Below, piece by piece: positions 1-11,015 of a DNA stretch of 64,000 nt; the stretch's first letter is position 1, and the number at the start of each line of letters is the position of its first letter. The position numbers and the translations under genes were made by a program. This stretch comes from Chamaecrista fasciculata (Eukaryota; Streptophyta; Magnoliopsida; Fabales; Fabaceae), in the NCBI GenBank assembly GCA_003254925.1, contig QANZ01028774.1, positions 124,084 through 188,083 of the forward strand, given 5' to 3'. The notes beneath the pieces were generated by a model that did not search any database, was not told where the DNA came from, and worked only from the letters and a program-made list of their open reading frames with translations.

Positions 1-956
1 TTTCTCACTTTGCTAATTAAGACATGTACTGATGATATGTACCCTTAGCTTCTTCTTCTACCACCCGAAGCTAGCAAGCAGCTTTTTTTCTTGCAATTAC
101 TTCACTCCACTATATATAGTTTTACTAAAAGCATTGATAAACTCATGATATATTCTTTATAACTTTATGCTACATGTTTGCTATATACATATATGTAGTT
201 TGACTCGGAAGATTGAAAAACAAGTGATGGAGTTTCCTTTAAGCCTTTTGTCAGACTGATGAGAGATTTGACATATTAGCAACCCATGAGCTGAACCCAT
301 ATTGGAACCTTTGTTTGGAGACCTGTTCACATTTAGTTTCCCATTGTGCTTCAAGGAGAATTGGCTTCAGGAAAAGATACATACTTGTAGTCCTATGGAA
401 GACACTTGTGAAAAATCGAAAATAGACATAACATATTAACATAACACTACAGAATTTCAGCTTCCATGTTAAAGTGTTACTTGGGGTGTGCGTGTATGTT
501 CTTTATGAGTTAGACTATAATGCAAAGTTTGATTCTTGATATGAGATGCAATGGGTCTTGAGCCAATAAAATAATGACACGTGGAAGAGTTAGTTGTATG
601 TAACTAGTAATATAACTCCATACACAGTTTTGATTGGTTAAAAAAATCATTATTTTTTTATTATTTTTCAGTATTAAATTACATCAATGGCTATACTTAT
701 GTCATATCAGCAATTGCATCCCATGTTAAGAATTAAACTTTGCATTTTAGACAAACCCGTTGTTTATAGAGCTATAATTAATTTGAGTAAGATGATAAGT
801 GTGTTATGGGAAATATACATAACAGCATTGGTGCACAGAGAGTCCAAAGAGAGTGCATCCCCTTCCGCAACTATTGTGAGCAGCAGAATGTTGAAGGGTA
901 GGCTTGCTTCTTCTTCAAAATCCCATATATATAGAAACTTTCTCTATGTATATGGC

Positions 957-989
<33 letters not shown>

Positions 990-1149
990 TTGTGGGAGTG
1001 CTGATATTTCACTATTCAGGTGTCTTAAAAGCTTGCAACAAGTAAAAGCAGAGTATTCAATGGTGAAAAGCAAGCTACAGATGCTGTTCCAGGCAAGGCC
1101 TATATCATCATCAGTATAATAATTGATGAGGAAATGTTTAAATTTGGCT

Positions 1150-1187
<38 letters not shown>

Positions 1188-1821
1188 TTTATTAATTAAT
1201 ACTTAATGTTTCTGTAGCTGGAGCAACTGATTTTGGCCAAAGGAGGGTCTGCTTCTATGTAGAGAGATGAGACAGAGATGTTAGCAGCAACTTAAGTGCC
1301 CTCAGAATCAATAATGCAGCCCAAAAAAATTAATTTAAATTAGAGCGACCACTTTTCTGCATTATTTTTCTCTGAATTTCCCACTTTGTTGATTTTGTCC
1401 ATTCTTCCTCGCTATTTCAAATAATTATTATTTTTAACTTAAATCTCTTTTTTCCTCTTTTATTTATTTGTTAAACTATAGAGATGGTACATCAAATTTT
1501 GCCACTTATTATTTCTAGGTGATAAAAAAAGAATAAGACAACTTGAAATCTGTATAGGGTTATAGTTAAAAATGATATTCTTCAAGTTCTTTTTTAAAAG
1601 CAAAAATTCCTAGCCGTTCTTGCATTTTTCAATAACAAATAAAATAAAATTAGCAGCAGGACCTCTCAGATGTGCAATATTAATTGTCTTTATCTATGGC
1701 AACGAATAAAAGCATGGCCTTAAGCCTTAATGATATAGCTAGAAATCGTTGTCGTTTTGCAATAATAATGCTCCTTTCAATTTCAAAACTGCGTACAATA
1801 TAACCAACAAAAGTAACCATA
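1..1821. other. Intergenic DNA with no supported gene
   Basis: This AT-rich stretch has TA and CA microsatellites near 959-990 and 1157-1183. Short ORFs over 687-1119 include translated microsatellite and I do not regard them as genes. The stretch around 820-1110 has slightly gene-like composition and could be a decayed exon, but I cannot assign it to a family. A MITE at 511-752 is listed separately. Confidence 0.6.
511..752. mobile_element. MITE, copy A of a family present twice here
   Basis: The ends form an inverted repeat of about 40 bp: the left end reads tagactataatgcaaagttt and the right end runs attaaactttgcattttaga. Inside are matches to copy B at 19347-19572, which lies in the opposite orientation and shares the segment around ataatgacacgtggaagag. 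There is no coding capacity, so this is a non-autonomous DNA transposon. The superfamily is not certain. Confidence 0.75.
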
Positions 1822-2089
1822 ATTGCTAATAGAGTAAACTAACTAGCCGGTCCCTGAATTTTGGACGCGGTGACAGATAGGTCCCTGAATTTTACGTATT
1901 GTACTAGTCGGTCTCCGAAATTTACAAACGCCTAACTAATTGGTCCCTCTCTCATATTAGTGTTACAAAAATGCTAACGTGGCCATAACGGACGCTGATG
2001 TGTCCCGTTATGTCCACGTCAGCACCCATTATGTTAAAAAAAAAAAGCAATCACGTCATAAAATAGCAACACCTCAGCATTTCGCCATT

Positions 2090-2470
2090 GCACTTTTAGG
2101 TCCCTGACCTATTTTTATTCCATTATTCTTAATTCCCCCTCTTTTTCATTATCTTCATTCATTTTAGTCACAAATCCTCAAAATAAAATTGTAAAGTGTC
2201 CCAAAACTCTTTCAAACATTCCAATTTAGTCCTTAAAAATATTTAAAACCCTAAACCCTAAAAAAAGTCTAAGTTCAACAATTAGGTCCTTGACCCATTT
2301 TTATTTCATTCTTCTGAATTCCCCCTTTTTTCATCATCTTCATTCATTTTAGTCCCAAATCCTCAAAATAAAATTGTAAAGTGTCCCAAAACTCTTCCAA
2401 ACACTTCAATTTAGTCCTTAAAAATATTAAAAACCTTAAAACCTAAAACCCTCAAACCTTAAAGTTGTAC
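2090..2470. repeat. Left-arm subterminal repeats of the MULE (two units)
   Basis: Two units of about 180 bp begin near 2096 and 2284. Each runs from a ggtcc(c/t)tgacc motif through attcattttagtc and aaaattgtaaagtgtccc to ccaatttagtccttaaaaat, and ends in runs of ccctaaa-like sequence. The reverse complement of the same unit occurs three times in the right arm. Confidence 0.85.
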
Positions 2471-2874
2471 AATTAGGTCCCTATGATTTTGGTTTCACAA
2501 AAAAATACCATATTTCTCAGAATTTCTTCATTTAGGTTCCGTTTTAATCACAACCTAACCCATAAACTAAATCTTCTTTATCAAATAGGTCCCTAAGACC
2601 TTCAACTAAACTCTGTAACTTCAATTTCTCAAATCAATGAGGAATAAGTCGAAAGAGCACCAGAGGAAGAAATATGAAAAATCAAAGTTGAGATCCAAGC
2701 ACATAACAATAACAAATCTATCATCATCTCATCATCACCTTCCTCTATTTTGGCCTCTTCATCTGTGCCTTCTTCAAACTTTCCTCCATTTCTTTCTCTC
2801 CTTCACTTTCATGACAGAAAATATTTAAAATCATATTATTGATGATCCCTCACTCTTCTTCTCATTTTTCACTA

Positions 2875-5394
2875 TCATTTTTGTTCAAAGAAACCCCATC
2901 TTTGCGTCTCGAGAGCGCCATTCTTGGGGATCACCTGACTGTCGCCATCTTGCTCGGCGATGACGGTTACGATGGCGCTCTTGATGACCTTTGCCGGAAG
3001 CAAATCGAGCTCGTGCAGCACTTTTTCAATGTCGATGGTGAGACCTTTAGGCGACGACGCGAAAATCAAAGATGTGTTGGGAAATCAGCAAGGCGGCGCA
3101 GCGGAAGCGAGAATTAAAAATAAAATTAAAACGCCAAAAACAATAAAATCGCCATTCATTGATTTCCCTACGGATCCGCTAGATGAATTTAAACCGGTAA
3201 AGTTAGTGGTATACCTCAAGAGTTTCAATCGGTCCGGTTGAACGGTGCAATTCAGAGAAGTCCACTTGAAGCGTTCTTCCTCTGCCAGTAATCCACACGA
3301 GCAGTTTAGTGGCACCAAGGTGCTAGCCTTCAGTTCTTTTCTCCAAAAGAACAAGGGAACTCGATCTACGGCTCTCAAAATTCAAGAACAATTCTTGAAA
3401 GTTAAGAGGAAAGTGGCGCCAAGAACACACAAGAACTTTTCTTGGTTTCTCTCAAAAACCCTAGCTATGGGACAACTCGATTTCTCTCACACTCTTGGAG
3501 AAACTCGAGTTTCTCTCTCTAGGCTTAGGGTGTGCGAAATCTCTCTCTTGTCTCACAAAAGAAGAAAGCAAAATTCACTTAGTGAAAAATAGGGTTGGCC
3601 AAGTCGACTTCTAGGCCCTATTTATAGAGTTGGGGAATTTTGATAATTATAATTAGAGAATCCCTAAATTAATGGATTATCAAATTATAAAATTATAAGA
3701 TTACAATAATATTATAATTTTAAGACTTGAATTCTTAATTAAAATATTACCTTAATATCTTAATTTGAATTCAAAATGCAATCTTTGAGAATCAAATGGA
3801 AGATCAAATCTCCCCTTGGGTCCCACTAAGAATGCGCCATCCCCATCCTATTTCCTTGGAATTTTATAAATCAAAAACATTCCTAACTCTTAGGAAGTCA
3901 TAACCAACTTATTATCTTCCAAAGATTTTGAATTAAAATATTACTCTAATATCTTTAATTCAAATTTTGAATCTTGAAATCTAGATCAAATCTTGAATTC
4001 AAATTCATGACTTTAATTAATAAAACATTTCCATTAATTAAAATCAATCCTAAAGAGGCGCCACCCTCTATCCTATTTATCCTAATATTAGTGAATTTAA
4101 TAAATCAATAATCTCCTAACTTTTAGGAACCTTATCTAATTTATTATTCCCTAATATTATAATTGTAAATAGATTAATCCAATTAACTATTTAACAATTA
4201 ATATATTTAAACTTGTCCCACAAATTTAAATATCTCAACCGTAGATTTTATTTAAGACAAGACTTTATGTCCCAGACATTTAGCTATGTCTTAAATTGTG
4301 TCACCGGAGTGACTCGCGAATTAACCCTAATTCGTGTCCCTTTAAGCGATGTCCAGATCCTGCCCATGTGTGACCTAGCAGGCCTCACGTGAAGTTGGCA
4401 GCAAGCCATCCCTATGACTCACAAGTCGAGAGCGGACTCTAGCAAGCCATCACGACTACCCAAAACACGTGAGTTATCGTTTTGTCAAAAAGACCGATTT
4501 AACCTTAGTACCACCTTGTCATAGACATTATTGTCACATGATATCTCGGTTCTGGATAAGGCACGGGAAAGTCATCCTTAATCGCAACCACAATTTTCTC
4601 GATCTTCTTGAGTTAGTCCCAATTTACTGAGTGGCCACTCTTTCCTTGGACAGACTCATCGAGGGCGCAAGTTAGATATCTCTCATCTTTATGAGGGACA
4701 AAATCTCATCTTGGTCAACCACATTCCTCAGCACTGCAATCAACCAAACCTGTACCTAGCCCTTATGGCTACCCTGCTACGGGCAACGTTAGACTAGGCC
4801 AAAGTTTGACAACTACAACGCCGGAATAGTCAAGACCTCAGGTCTAAGGCATCGTGACAGGCGTACAGGAGAGACTAGCTAATGACTAAACCCATGCAGG
4901 ACTCTCCGGGTCAGTCCAGCAACTTGTAACCCCCTTACATAATTGCACCATGACTCTCGTAAAGCATCTAGTGCATGTATCTCCATACACCGAGGTCATG
5001 CTGGTCTTAGTTCATTCTCGCTCCCACGAGAATAATCGACCACAGACGGATTTAGATTAATTATCTCATAATTAATCAAGGACGCTATCATAGTAAACAT
5101 GCTAATAATATGATAACAACATAATTTATCTCCATAAAGTAATCAATATGTTCAAAACATATACATAAAATGATTGGCCCTAGGGCACAATATCCAACAA
5201 GATGTTCCAGCCATAGCGCTTGAGGAAATCGGAGATCTAGAATTCGTCTTTGGAGACGATGTTGAATCGGAGATGGTCCTCCCAACGACATTTTTCTCTC
5301 TTTCTGGAACACTCTCTCTGGAAGTATCACTCCCAGATTCTAGAACAAACACGAAGGGAGAGAAATTAGTGGTGGGTGAGAAATAAGGAAGCAA
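2875..5394. pseudogene. Coding-like segment inside the MULE, split by the solo LTR
   Basis: The two parts, about 2875-3074 and 5205-5394, become contiguous if the LTR and one copy of the agatg duplication are removed. After that joining, one minus-strand frame stays open through both parts for roughly 130 codons, and a plus-strand frame is also open. I therefore cannot tell which strand, if either, was translated. The segment is richer in GC than the arms. I recognise no domain; it may be a captured gene fragment. Confidence 0.5.
3075..5199 (-). mobile_element. Solo LTR inserted inside the MULE
   Basis: The sequence starts tgttggg and ends tatccaaca, so on the minus strand it reads TGTTGG...CCAACA, the canonical TG...CA LTR ends with short inverted repeats. 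It is flanked by a 5-bp target duplication, agatg, at 3070-3074 and 5200-5204. At 2125 bp with no gag or pol and no second LTR, it fits a solo LTR left by LTR-LTR recombination. Orientation is inferred from the TGTTGGATATTG terminus, which looks like a 5' LTR end on the minus strand. The family is not known. Confidence 0.85.
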
Positions 5395-5509
5395 AGTGGC
5401 TGAATCAGGAAGATTAATTTTTTTTTTAATCTGGGAAGATGAAGATGAAACTTAAAAAAAAAAATTGGGAAGATGAAGAAGATTTAAAAGAATTTTAAGT
5501 TTTAGGGTA

Positions 5510-6170
5510 TAGGATTTTAGGGTTTATGGTTTTAGGGTTTAGGGTTTAAGATTTTAGGGTTTATGATTTTTAATATTTTTAAGGACTAAATTGGAATGTT
5601 TAGAAGAGTTTTGGAACACTTTACAATTTTATTTTGAAGATTTGGGACTAAAATGAATGAAGATGATGAAAAAAAGAGGGAACTGAAAAATAATGGAATA
5701 AAAATTGGTCAAGGACCTAATTGTTGAACTTATACTTTTTTAGGGTTTAAGGTTTAGGGTTTGGGTTATTAAGGCTTATGAGTTATGATTTAGGGTTTTT
5801 AATATTTTTAAGGACTAAATTGGAATGTTTGAAAGAGTTTTGAGACACTTTACAATTTTATTTTGAGGATTTGGGACTAAAATGAATGAAGATGATGAAA
5901 AAAGGGGGAATTCAGAATAATAGAATAAAAATGGGTCAAGGACCTAATTGTTGAACTTAGACTTTTTTTTTTGGGTTTGGGGTTTTAAGGTTTAGGGTTT
6001 AGGATTTTCAATATTTTTAAGGACTAAATTGGAATGTTTGAAAGAGTTTTGGAACACTTTACAATCTTATTTTAAAGATTTGGGACTAAAATGAATGAAG
6101 ATAATGAAAAAGAGGGGGAATTAAGAATAATGAAATAAAAATGGGTCAGGGTTCTAAAAGTGCAATGGCG
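5510..6170. repeat. Right-arm subterminal repeats of the MULE (three units)
   Basis: Three units begin near 5570, 5797 and 6006, each carrying ttaaggactaaattggaatg, ttacaattttattttga and gtcaaggacctaattg. Between them lie short stretches of tttagggttt-type sequence resembling degenerate plant telomere repeats. The units are reverse complements of those in the left arm. Confidence 0.85.
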
Positions 6171-6450
6171 AAATGCTGAGGTATTGCTATTTTAGGACGT
6201 GGCAGCTTTTTTTTTTAACATAACGGGTGGTGACGTGGACATAACAGAACACGTCAGCGCATAACGGGACACATCAGCGTCCGTTATGGCCACGTCAGCA
6301 TTTTTGTAACTCCAATATGACGGAGGGACCAATTAGTTAGGCATTTGCAAATTTCGAGGACCGGCTAGTACAATGCATAAAATTCAAGGACCTATTTGTC
6401 GTCACGTCCAAAATTCAGGGATCGGCTTGTTACTTTACTCATTGCTAATA

Positions 6451-7893
6451 TCTTCACAGGCATTAAGCATATTTAGCATCATACTAATTGTCCCCTTATA
6501 CATAATAACAGCACTCAACGAGATTTAGAACAACATGTGCAAAACGTGAGGTTACGTTATATATACGTCTGATATATATATATATATATATTCCTTAAGC
6601 AATATTTGCAGAAAACTATCTAGGATTTAATTATATTCCACCGACCATTTTTTGCTTATACAGAATCCAATACCCTAGCTTGCTTACAGGGTATTTTTTT
6701 TATATTTTTCTTTTAAAAATGAATAAATTATTATGTGGGCAACATTTCTACATTCAATGAACAGGAATACTTCTTAGGTAAGGTCAACTTCTAGACAGAT
6801 GAGCTGTCTCCTGCTCTCTTTGCTGCTAATTTTGCAGACAACTTCAAAATACAAGCTGTAATTAATGAACAGAATATGCATATATACTAGTATATATATA
6901 TACAGAGTTTTTTAGACCATGTTATAATTTATTTCAATTTGTCTATGACACCAATTAAAAAAGGTGGGTCAATTTTAATTTATTTTTGGTCAGATTTCAA
7001 CATCATGATGATGATGATGAAGGCAAATGACAATATCACAAATTGATACTGTGTCCTTGAAGAATCTCCATAGAAGATCATAGAAGAGGATGAACAATAA
7101 TAAAACAATGATACTAATATGGTGTGGTAAGTGGTAATATGCGGATTAAATAAAGAAGTTATCGGGAAAGATATTCCAGAATTTATATTATGATAAGTTA
7201 TGATATATATGATTTAATATAATTATTTGATTATATATGCCTGGCTTAATTATGTCTTTTAAAAAGAGGTTCCAGCTGTAAGTAGATTCCACTTTAACTT
7301 TAGATCATATCAATTGGAAAGTTTGTGCCTTGTTATGCATTTTTCAATAATTTTCATGCGAGTCAATCCATAATGATTTAGTCTCAAATAGTAAATTTTA
7401 ATGTAAGTTGATGCATGCATGCATGTCCGAGAACTAGCAGGCTACAATGTCCTAGGCACTTTTTTTTTTCTTTTATGAAATTGAGGAATACTAATTATAT
7501 ACTGATCACAGCTATTGGCCACGTGCTTTTAACACTAATCCGACTCTGTTTTGTCTTAAATTTTACTTTACTCCATTATTTAAGATTAACAGAAATCAGG
7601 CTATAGTTTTCAACTTAGGTGATTGAGGCTACAAGTTTATGCAGTCGGTACAAATGATAAAGCAGAAAATAATGACAAATGCATAATATGTTTTTTATTA
7701 TCTATACTATATTATATACATGGGAGGAGCTTTCTAGTCGTCCTCTCACTTATACTTAAATAAAAATATTACATGTAATTAAAATAAGAGAAAATTTATT
7801 ATTTAATCCCTTCTTTTTTACTGAATCAACGATTTAGTCTTTAATTTATTTTACATACATATTTGCGTGCCCGTTAGGGCACGTAAAGCCCCT

Positions 7894-7924
<31 letters not shown>

Positions 7925-8747
7925 GGAGCCAATTCTATTATTATTAAACTACTTTTAAGGGGTCATTTAGATGTCTTGTATAATATTTTTGGTAATTTTT
8001 TTTCATTTTCTAATAATAACGTAGAGCATACTTCATCTCTAACCCTAAAATATCAACTCTCAAGCCATGAGAGACTAAAATTTATGGAACTATGAACTCC
8101 CCAGCTCGTCACGTTGACTTGATCATTTTCTTTATTTTATCATATTAGAAGTTTCACATATAATCTTAGGGGGTTGGAGACCATTTAACCCAATTATTTA
8201 TCATGTTCACCAACTGTATCAATTTCTTTTGCTTCCACATACAATGCAAGTTGTCTTTTTAACTTGTTGTAATTCTTAATGGGAAAGCCCAACAAAAGTG
8301 ACAAATAGAATAATAATACTTTATATTTTTTTATGGGGTTAACACTTTATACTTAATCTTTAATCATGCCATTATCTTTTTGGCTCTTCAAATGTTTGCT
8401 GAGTCCCCTAAGTCCTAGCCACCTACTATTTTTTTTTTCTGTGTCTAGATATATCACTTTATCACTCATTTGATAAAATTGTCATAAATACGAGTTTTTT
8501 TTTTAGGTCCATCACATAAATACGAGTCACACTGTACACTTAGTTACTACACTATACTATGAATGGGCTATTTTGGGCTGATATGTAACGGGCTTTTGTA
8601 AAACCCATTAGAGATTGAACATATCCAGCCCATTACCTTTTTCATAGTCCATCATATCATAATGTTCAAACTAGGAATCTGTCACCATGTGGATTTCAAA
8701 ATTCCAAGTCCCAACAAAAAGAGTGTCACGAAGCACTGCAACTAAAA
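6451..8747. other. Intergenic AT-rich DNA
   Basis: Apart from the Helitron-like piece at 7701-7894 and TA microsatellites near 6570-6590 and 7903-7924, I see no gene or boundary-defined element. The ORFs here are short and lack plant coding character. Confidence 0.6.
7701..7894 (+). mobile_element. Helitron-like non-autonomous element
   Basis: The start tctatactatattata matches the 5' start of the element at 58713-59074 (read on its minus strand). Near the 3' end is a hairpin, gtgccc-gtta-gggcac, followed by about ten bases and ctcg. Helitrons begin with TC and end with a hairpin plus CTRR; here the last motif is imperfect (CTCG), so the exact 3' end is uncertain. It is preceded by A and followed by T, as expected for insertion into AT. 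Confidence 0.55.
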
Positions 8748-8757
8748 ATATTAAGAA

Positions 8758-9659
8758 GGCCAAAGTCCTATTTTAGTCCCTCTGTTATGCTCATTGTTCT
8801 AAATAGGTCCCTCAGTTATTTTTCGTTTCATATTGGTCCCTCAGTTATCCAAAACTTGTCAAAGTTGGTCCCTCTAACCTTTTTCATCCATTTTTCTGTT
8901 AAAAAAAGAGGAAAAATAAGCTTTCATCCCCAAAAGTTTTATTTTCTTATATTAAGGTCAATTTCTTTTTATAATAGGATCAAAACGTAAGAAAATGAAA
9001 TAAATTAAGATTTTAAGTAAATTTGCCCAAAAACACAAAAGTTCTCTCTCTCTAGAGCACAAAGTGCCTCACCGGCGCCGACTGCGGCATTGGGTTTGGC
9101 AAAGGCGGCAACATCTACGTCGTCACCGACCCAGCAAACCCAACTCCGGGCACTCTCCGGCACACCGTCATCCAAGACGAACCCCTTTGGATCGTATTCT
9201 CCGGTAGCATGACCATCACCTTCCGCCACGAACTCATCTTCAACAGCTTCAAAACCATCAACGTCGGCGGCACAAATATTCAGATTCACATAGTCAAGAT
9301 CACCGAACGCATAAAGAGAAAACAAAATAGATCCTTGGATATTAGGAGTGAGAAATGGAAAACAGAGAGAAGAATCTAAGAGTAAGAAAGTATACTTCTC
9401 TTGCTCAAGGAGAGCAGTGGAGGCAACAGAGCGAAGACCAGAGAGATGAGGAGAGTGAGGTCCCGACAGTGACGGTGAGAAAGCCATGTACTTGCCGCCA
9501 CCGGCGGACGATGACATGACTGACCGACGGTGAGAGAGGTGAGATCCAACGGCAGCCACGACGTCGCTGCAGTTTTGGGGTTTGGGAGTGCGTGAATGGT
9601 AATGAGAGAGAGAGAGAGAGAGANTGAGCATAACAGAGGAACTAAAATAGGACTTTGGC
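8758..9659. mobile_element. Pack-MULE carrying a pectate lyase fragment
   Basis: Terminal inverted repeats of about 35 bp match each other: left gccaaagtcctattttagtc, right its reverse complement ending in aggactttggc. The element lies between copies of a 10-bp direct repeat, atattaagaa, at 8748-8757 and 9660-9669, a Mutator-type target duplication (one extra g at the left junction). The interior is much richer in GC than the surroundings and includes a piece of a plant gene. The right part has an AG microsatellite and a single N at 9624. Confidence 0.88.
9074..9291 (+). pseudogene. Captured pectate lyase gene fragment
   Basis: The + strand frame starting at 9074 translates to about 70 residues with the hallmark pectate lyase block: [37 protein letters not shown], then [11 protein letters not shown]. 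In plant pectate lyases (polysaccharide lyase family 1, cell-wall homogalacturonan cleavage) this block lies near the start of the parallel beta-helix domain. The calcium-binding and catalytic region further downstream is absent, and the fragment has no start codon of its own in frame, so it cannot encode a working enzyme. The family's usual length is about 400 residues. Its position inside a MULE points to transposon capture. Confidence 0.85.
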
Positions 9660-9805
9660 ATATTAAGAATGCAAAAGTACTCAGATATTTCACCATTATT
9701 TGTATTTATTTTACTGAAGAAATAAACTTACGTTTATGTACCTTCGCTTCAGAATAATGATATATACTTTTTTATAGCATAAAGAAATTGTGCTCATTAC
9801 TAAAC

Positions 9806-9944
9806 AATAAATCTTGCGACTTGAATAAACTTATCATTAAAATAAAATAAAATAAAACAAAAAAAATAAAATTCAAGTCGCAAGATTTATTAATGTGTAA
9901 CGGTCTGATTCAAGTCGCAAGATTTATTAATGTGTAACAGCCTG
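9806..9944. repeat. 37-bp tandem repeat with upstream inverted copy
   Basis: Two adjacent 37-bp units (9871-9907 and 9908-9944) each begin attcaagtcgcaagatttat and differ at two positions. A perfect 21-bp inverted copy of their start lies at 9806-9826, so the region could fold into a hairpin. No gene is associated. Confidence 0.85.
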
Positions 9945-10286
9945 ATTTAATGGCCAAAAAAAAAAGCCTGATTTCAGATATTTTGATGTGAGAAAAATAA
10001 AGTATTGTTTAAATAATAAATGTAACAAATATTTCTTGTATTATTTTTTGACAAAGATCCGTAACGTTCTAACCAACCACATGATTCAAAAATGAATGAA
10101 TGAACTTCCATAAAAAAAAAACATTGAATTAATTTCACAACCACAAAGCACGTGACTACCAAAACGGCAGCAAAAGCTAGCTAAACCAGAAGCCATTCGA
10201 TTCAAATCGTTTCGTGTGGATGAGTGACGAACGGAGGCGGCCAACCACTGAAATTCAAATTCCCAAATTTTGAATTTATGAAGTAT

Positions 10287-10763
10287 GGCCAAAACCTCAA
10301 ATTGATCCCTTATAATTTTTTTTTTTGGCCGAAAAAATTGATCCCTTATATATTAGAGTATATTTAAATTAGTTCCTTATATTTCATTTATTTCACATTG
10401 GTCCTGTATTTCTATAATTTCTCATATTTATCCCGTTTCAAATTTGAATACGACGAATTTAGAATTACGAATGTCTTTTAACGAATATTTTGAGATAGAT
10501 TACAAACGAGATCAAATTAAGTTTCGAGAGTGAATAATTCGTTTTACAATTAAACAAGTGAAATTAGTTATACTATATGTTATCTTTTAAGGAGTTATTT
10601 CTCTATCCATTTAAGATTGTTAACAAATGAGGTGAAATCACATCCCAAAAGTAAAATTGAAATTAATTTAAGAAATTATAAAAATATATAAGACTAATAT
10701 GAAAAAAATGAAACATAAGAGACCCACTTGACGTACATAAAGGATCAAATTGAGGTTTTGGCC
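10287..10763. mobile_element. Small MULE-like inverted-repeat element
   Basis: The left end ggccaaaacctcaaattgat is matched by the right end reading atcaaattgaggttttggcc. The flanks tatgaagtat and tatgtagaaa agree at 7 of 10 bases, a decayed Mutator-size target duplication. It is non-coding and ends about 250 bp before the coiled-coil gene's start codon, so it may sit in that gene's promoter region. Confidence 0.7.
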
Positions 10764-11015
10764 TATGTAGAAAAGTGCATAAAACCAAAAACCCTTCCCA
10801 TTCCGATCCATTTCCATATTTGATATTTCGATTTCGATTTTCCAAGCCTTTTCGCCTCCTCCCTCTTTTATCTCTCCCTATCACATTTCTCACATTTTCA
10901 CATTTTCACATTCTCACTCTCATTTCCACTGTAAAGCAAGGAAGAAAGAAAACCCTAGAAAAACCCTAATCCTATTCCTATCCATACCTTCCATTCCCCA
11001 CCACCCACACCAAAT

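Larger units (their letters stand above)
1832..6440. mobile_element. Non-autonomous Mutator-like element (MULE), 4.6 kb
   Basis: The element is bounded by identical 10-bp target duplications, attgctaata at 1822-1831 and again at 6441-6450, the size expected for Mutator elements. The ends are long inverted repeats: the left begins gagtaaactaactagccgg and the right is its diverged reverse complement ending in ttactttactc. The arms extend inward for roughly 600-900 bp and contain 160-190 bp subterminal repeats, two on the left and three on the right. No MURA-type transposase is visible. The centre (about 2640-5400) holds a short coding-like segment split by a solo LTR (3075-5199). Removing the LTR leaves an element of about 2.5 kb. 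Confidence 0.9.

Noticed and set aside
687-1119. ORFs of 71-105 residues near the window start
   Set aside because: The C-terminal parts are translated CA/TA microsatellite (HTHTHIYIYIY) and no family match is apparent.
5174-5386. Plus-strand 70-residue ORF
   Set aside because: Its start lies in the solo LTR and it runs into the MULE core; it is treated as part of the split core, not as a gene.
9005-9696. Minus-strand 218-residue ORF in the Pack-MULE
   Set aside because: It is antisense to the recognisable pectate lyase frame and runs through an N and a GA repeat.
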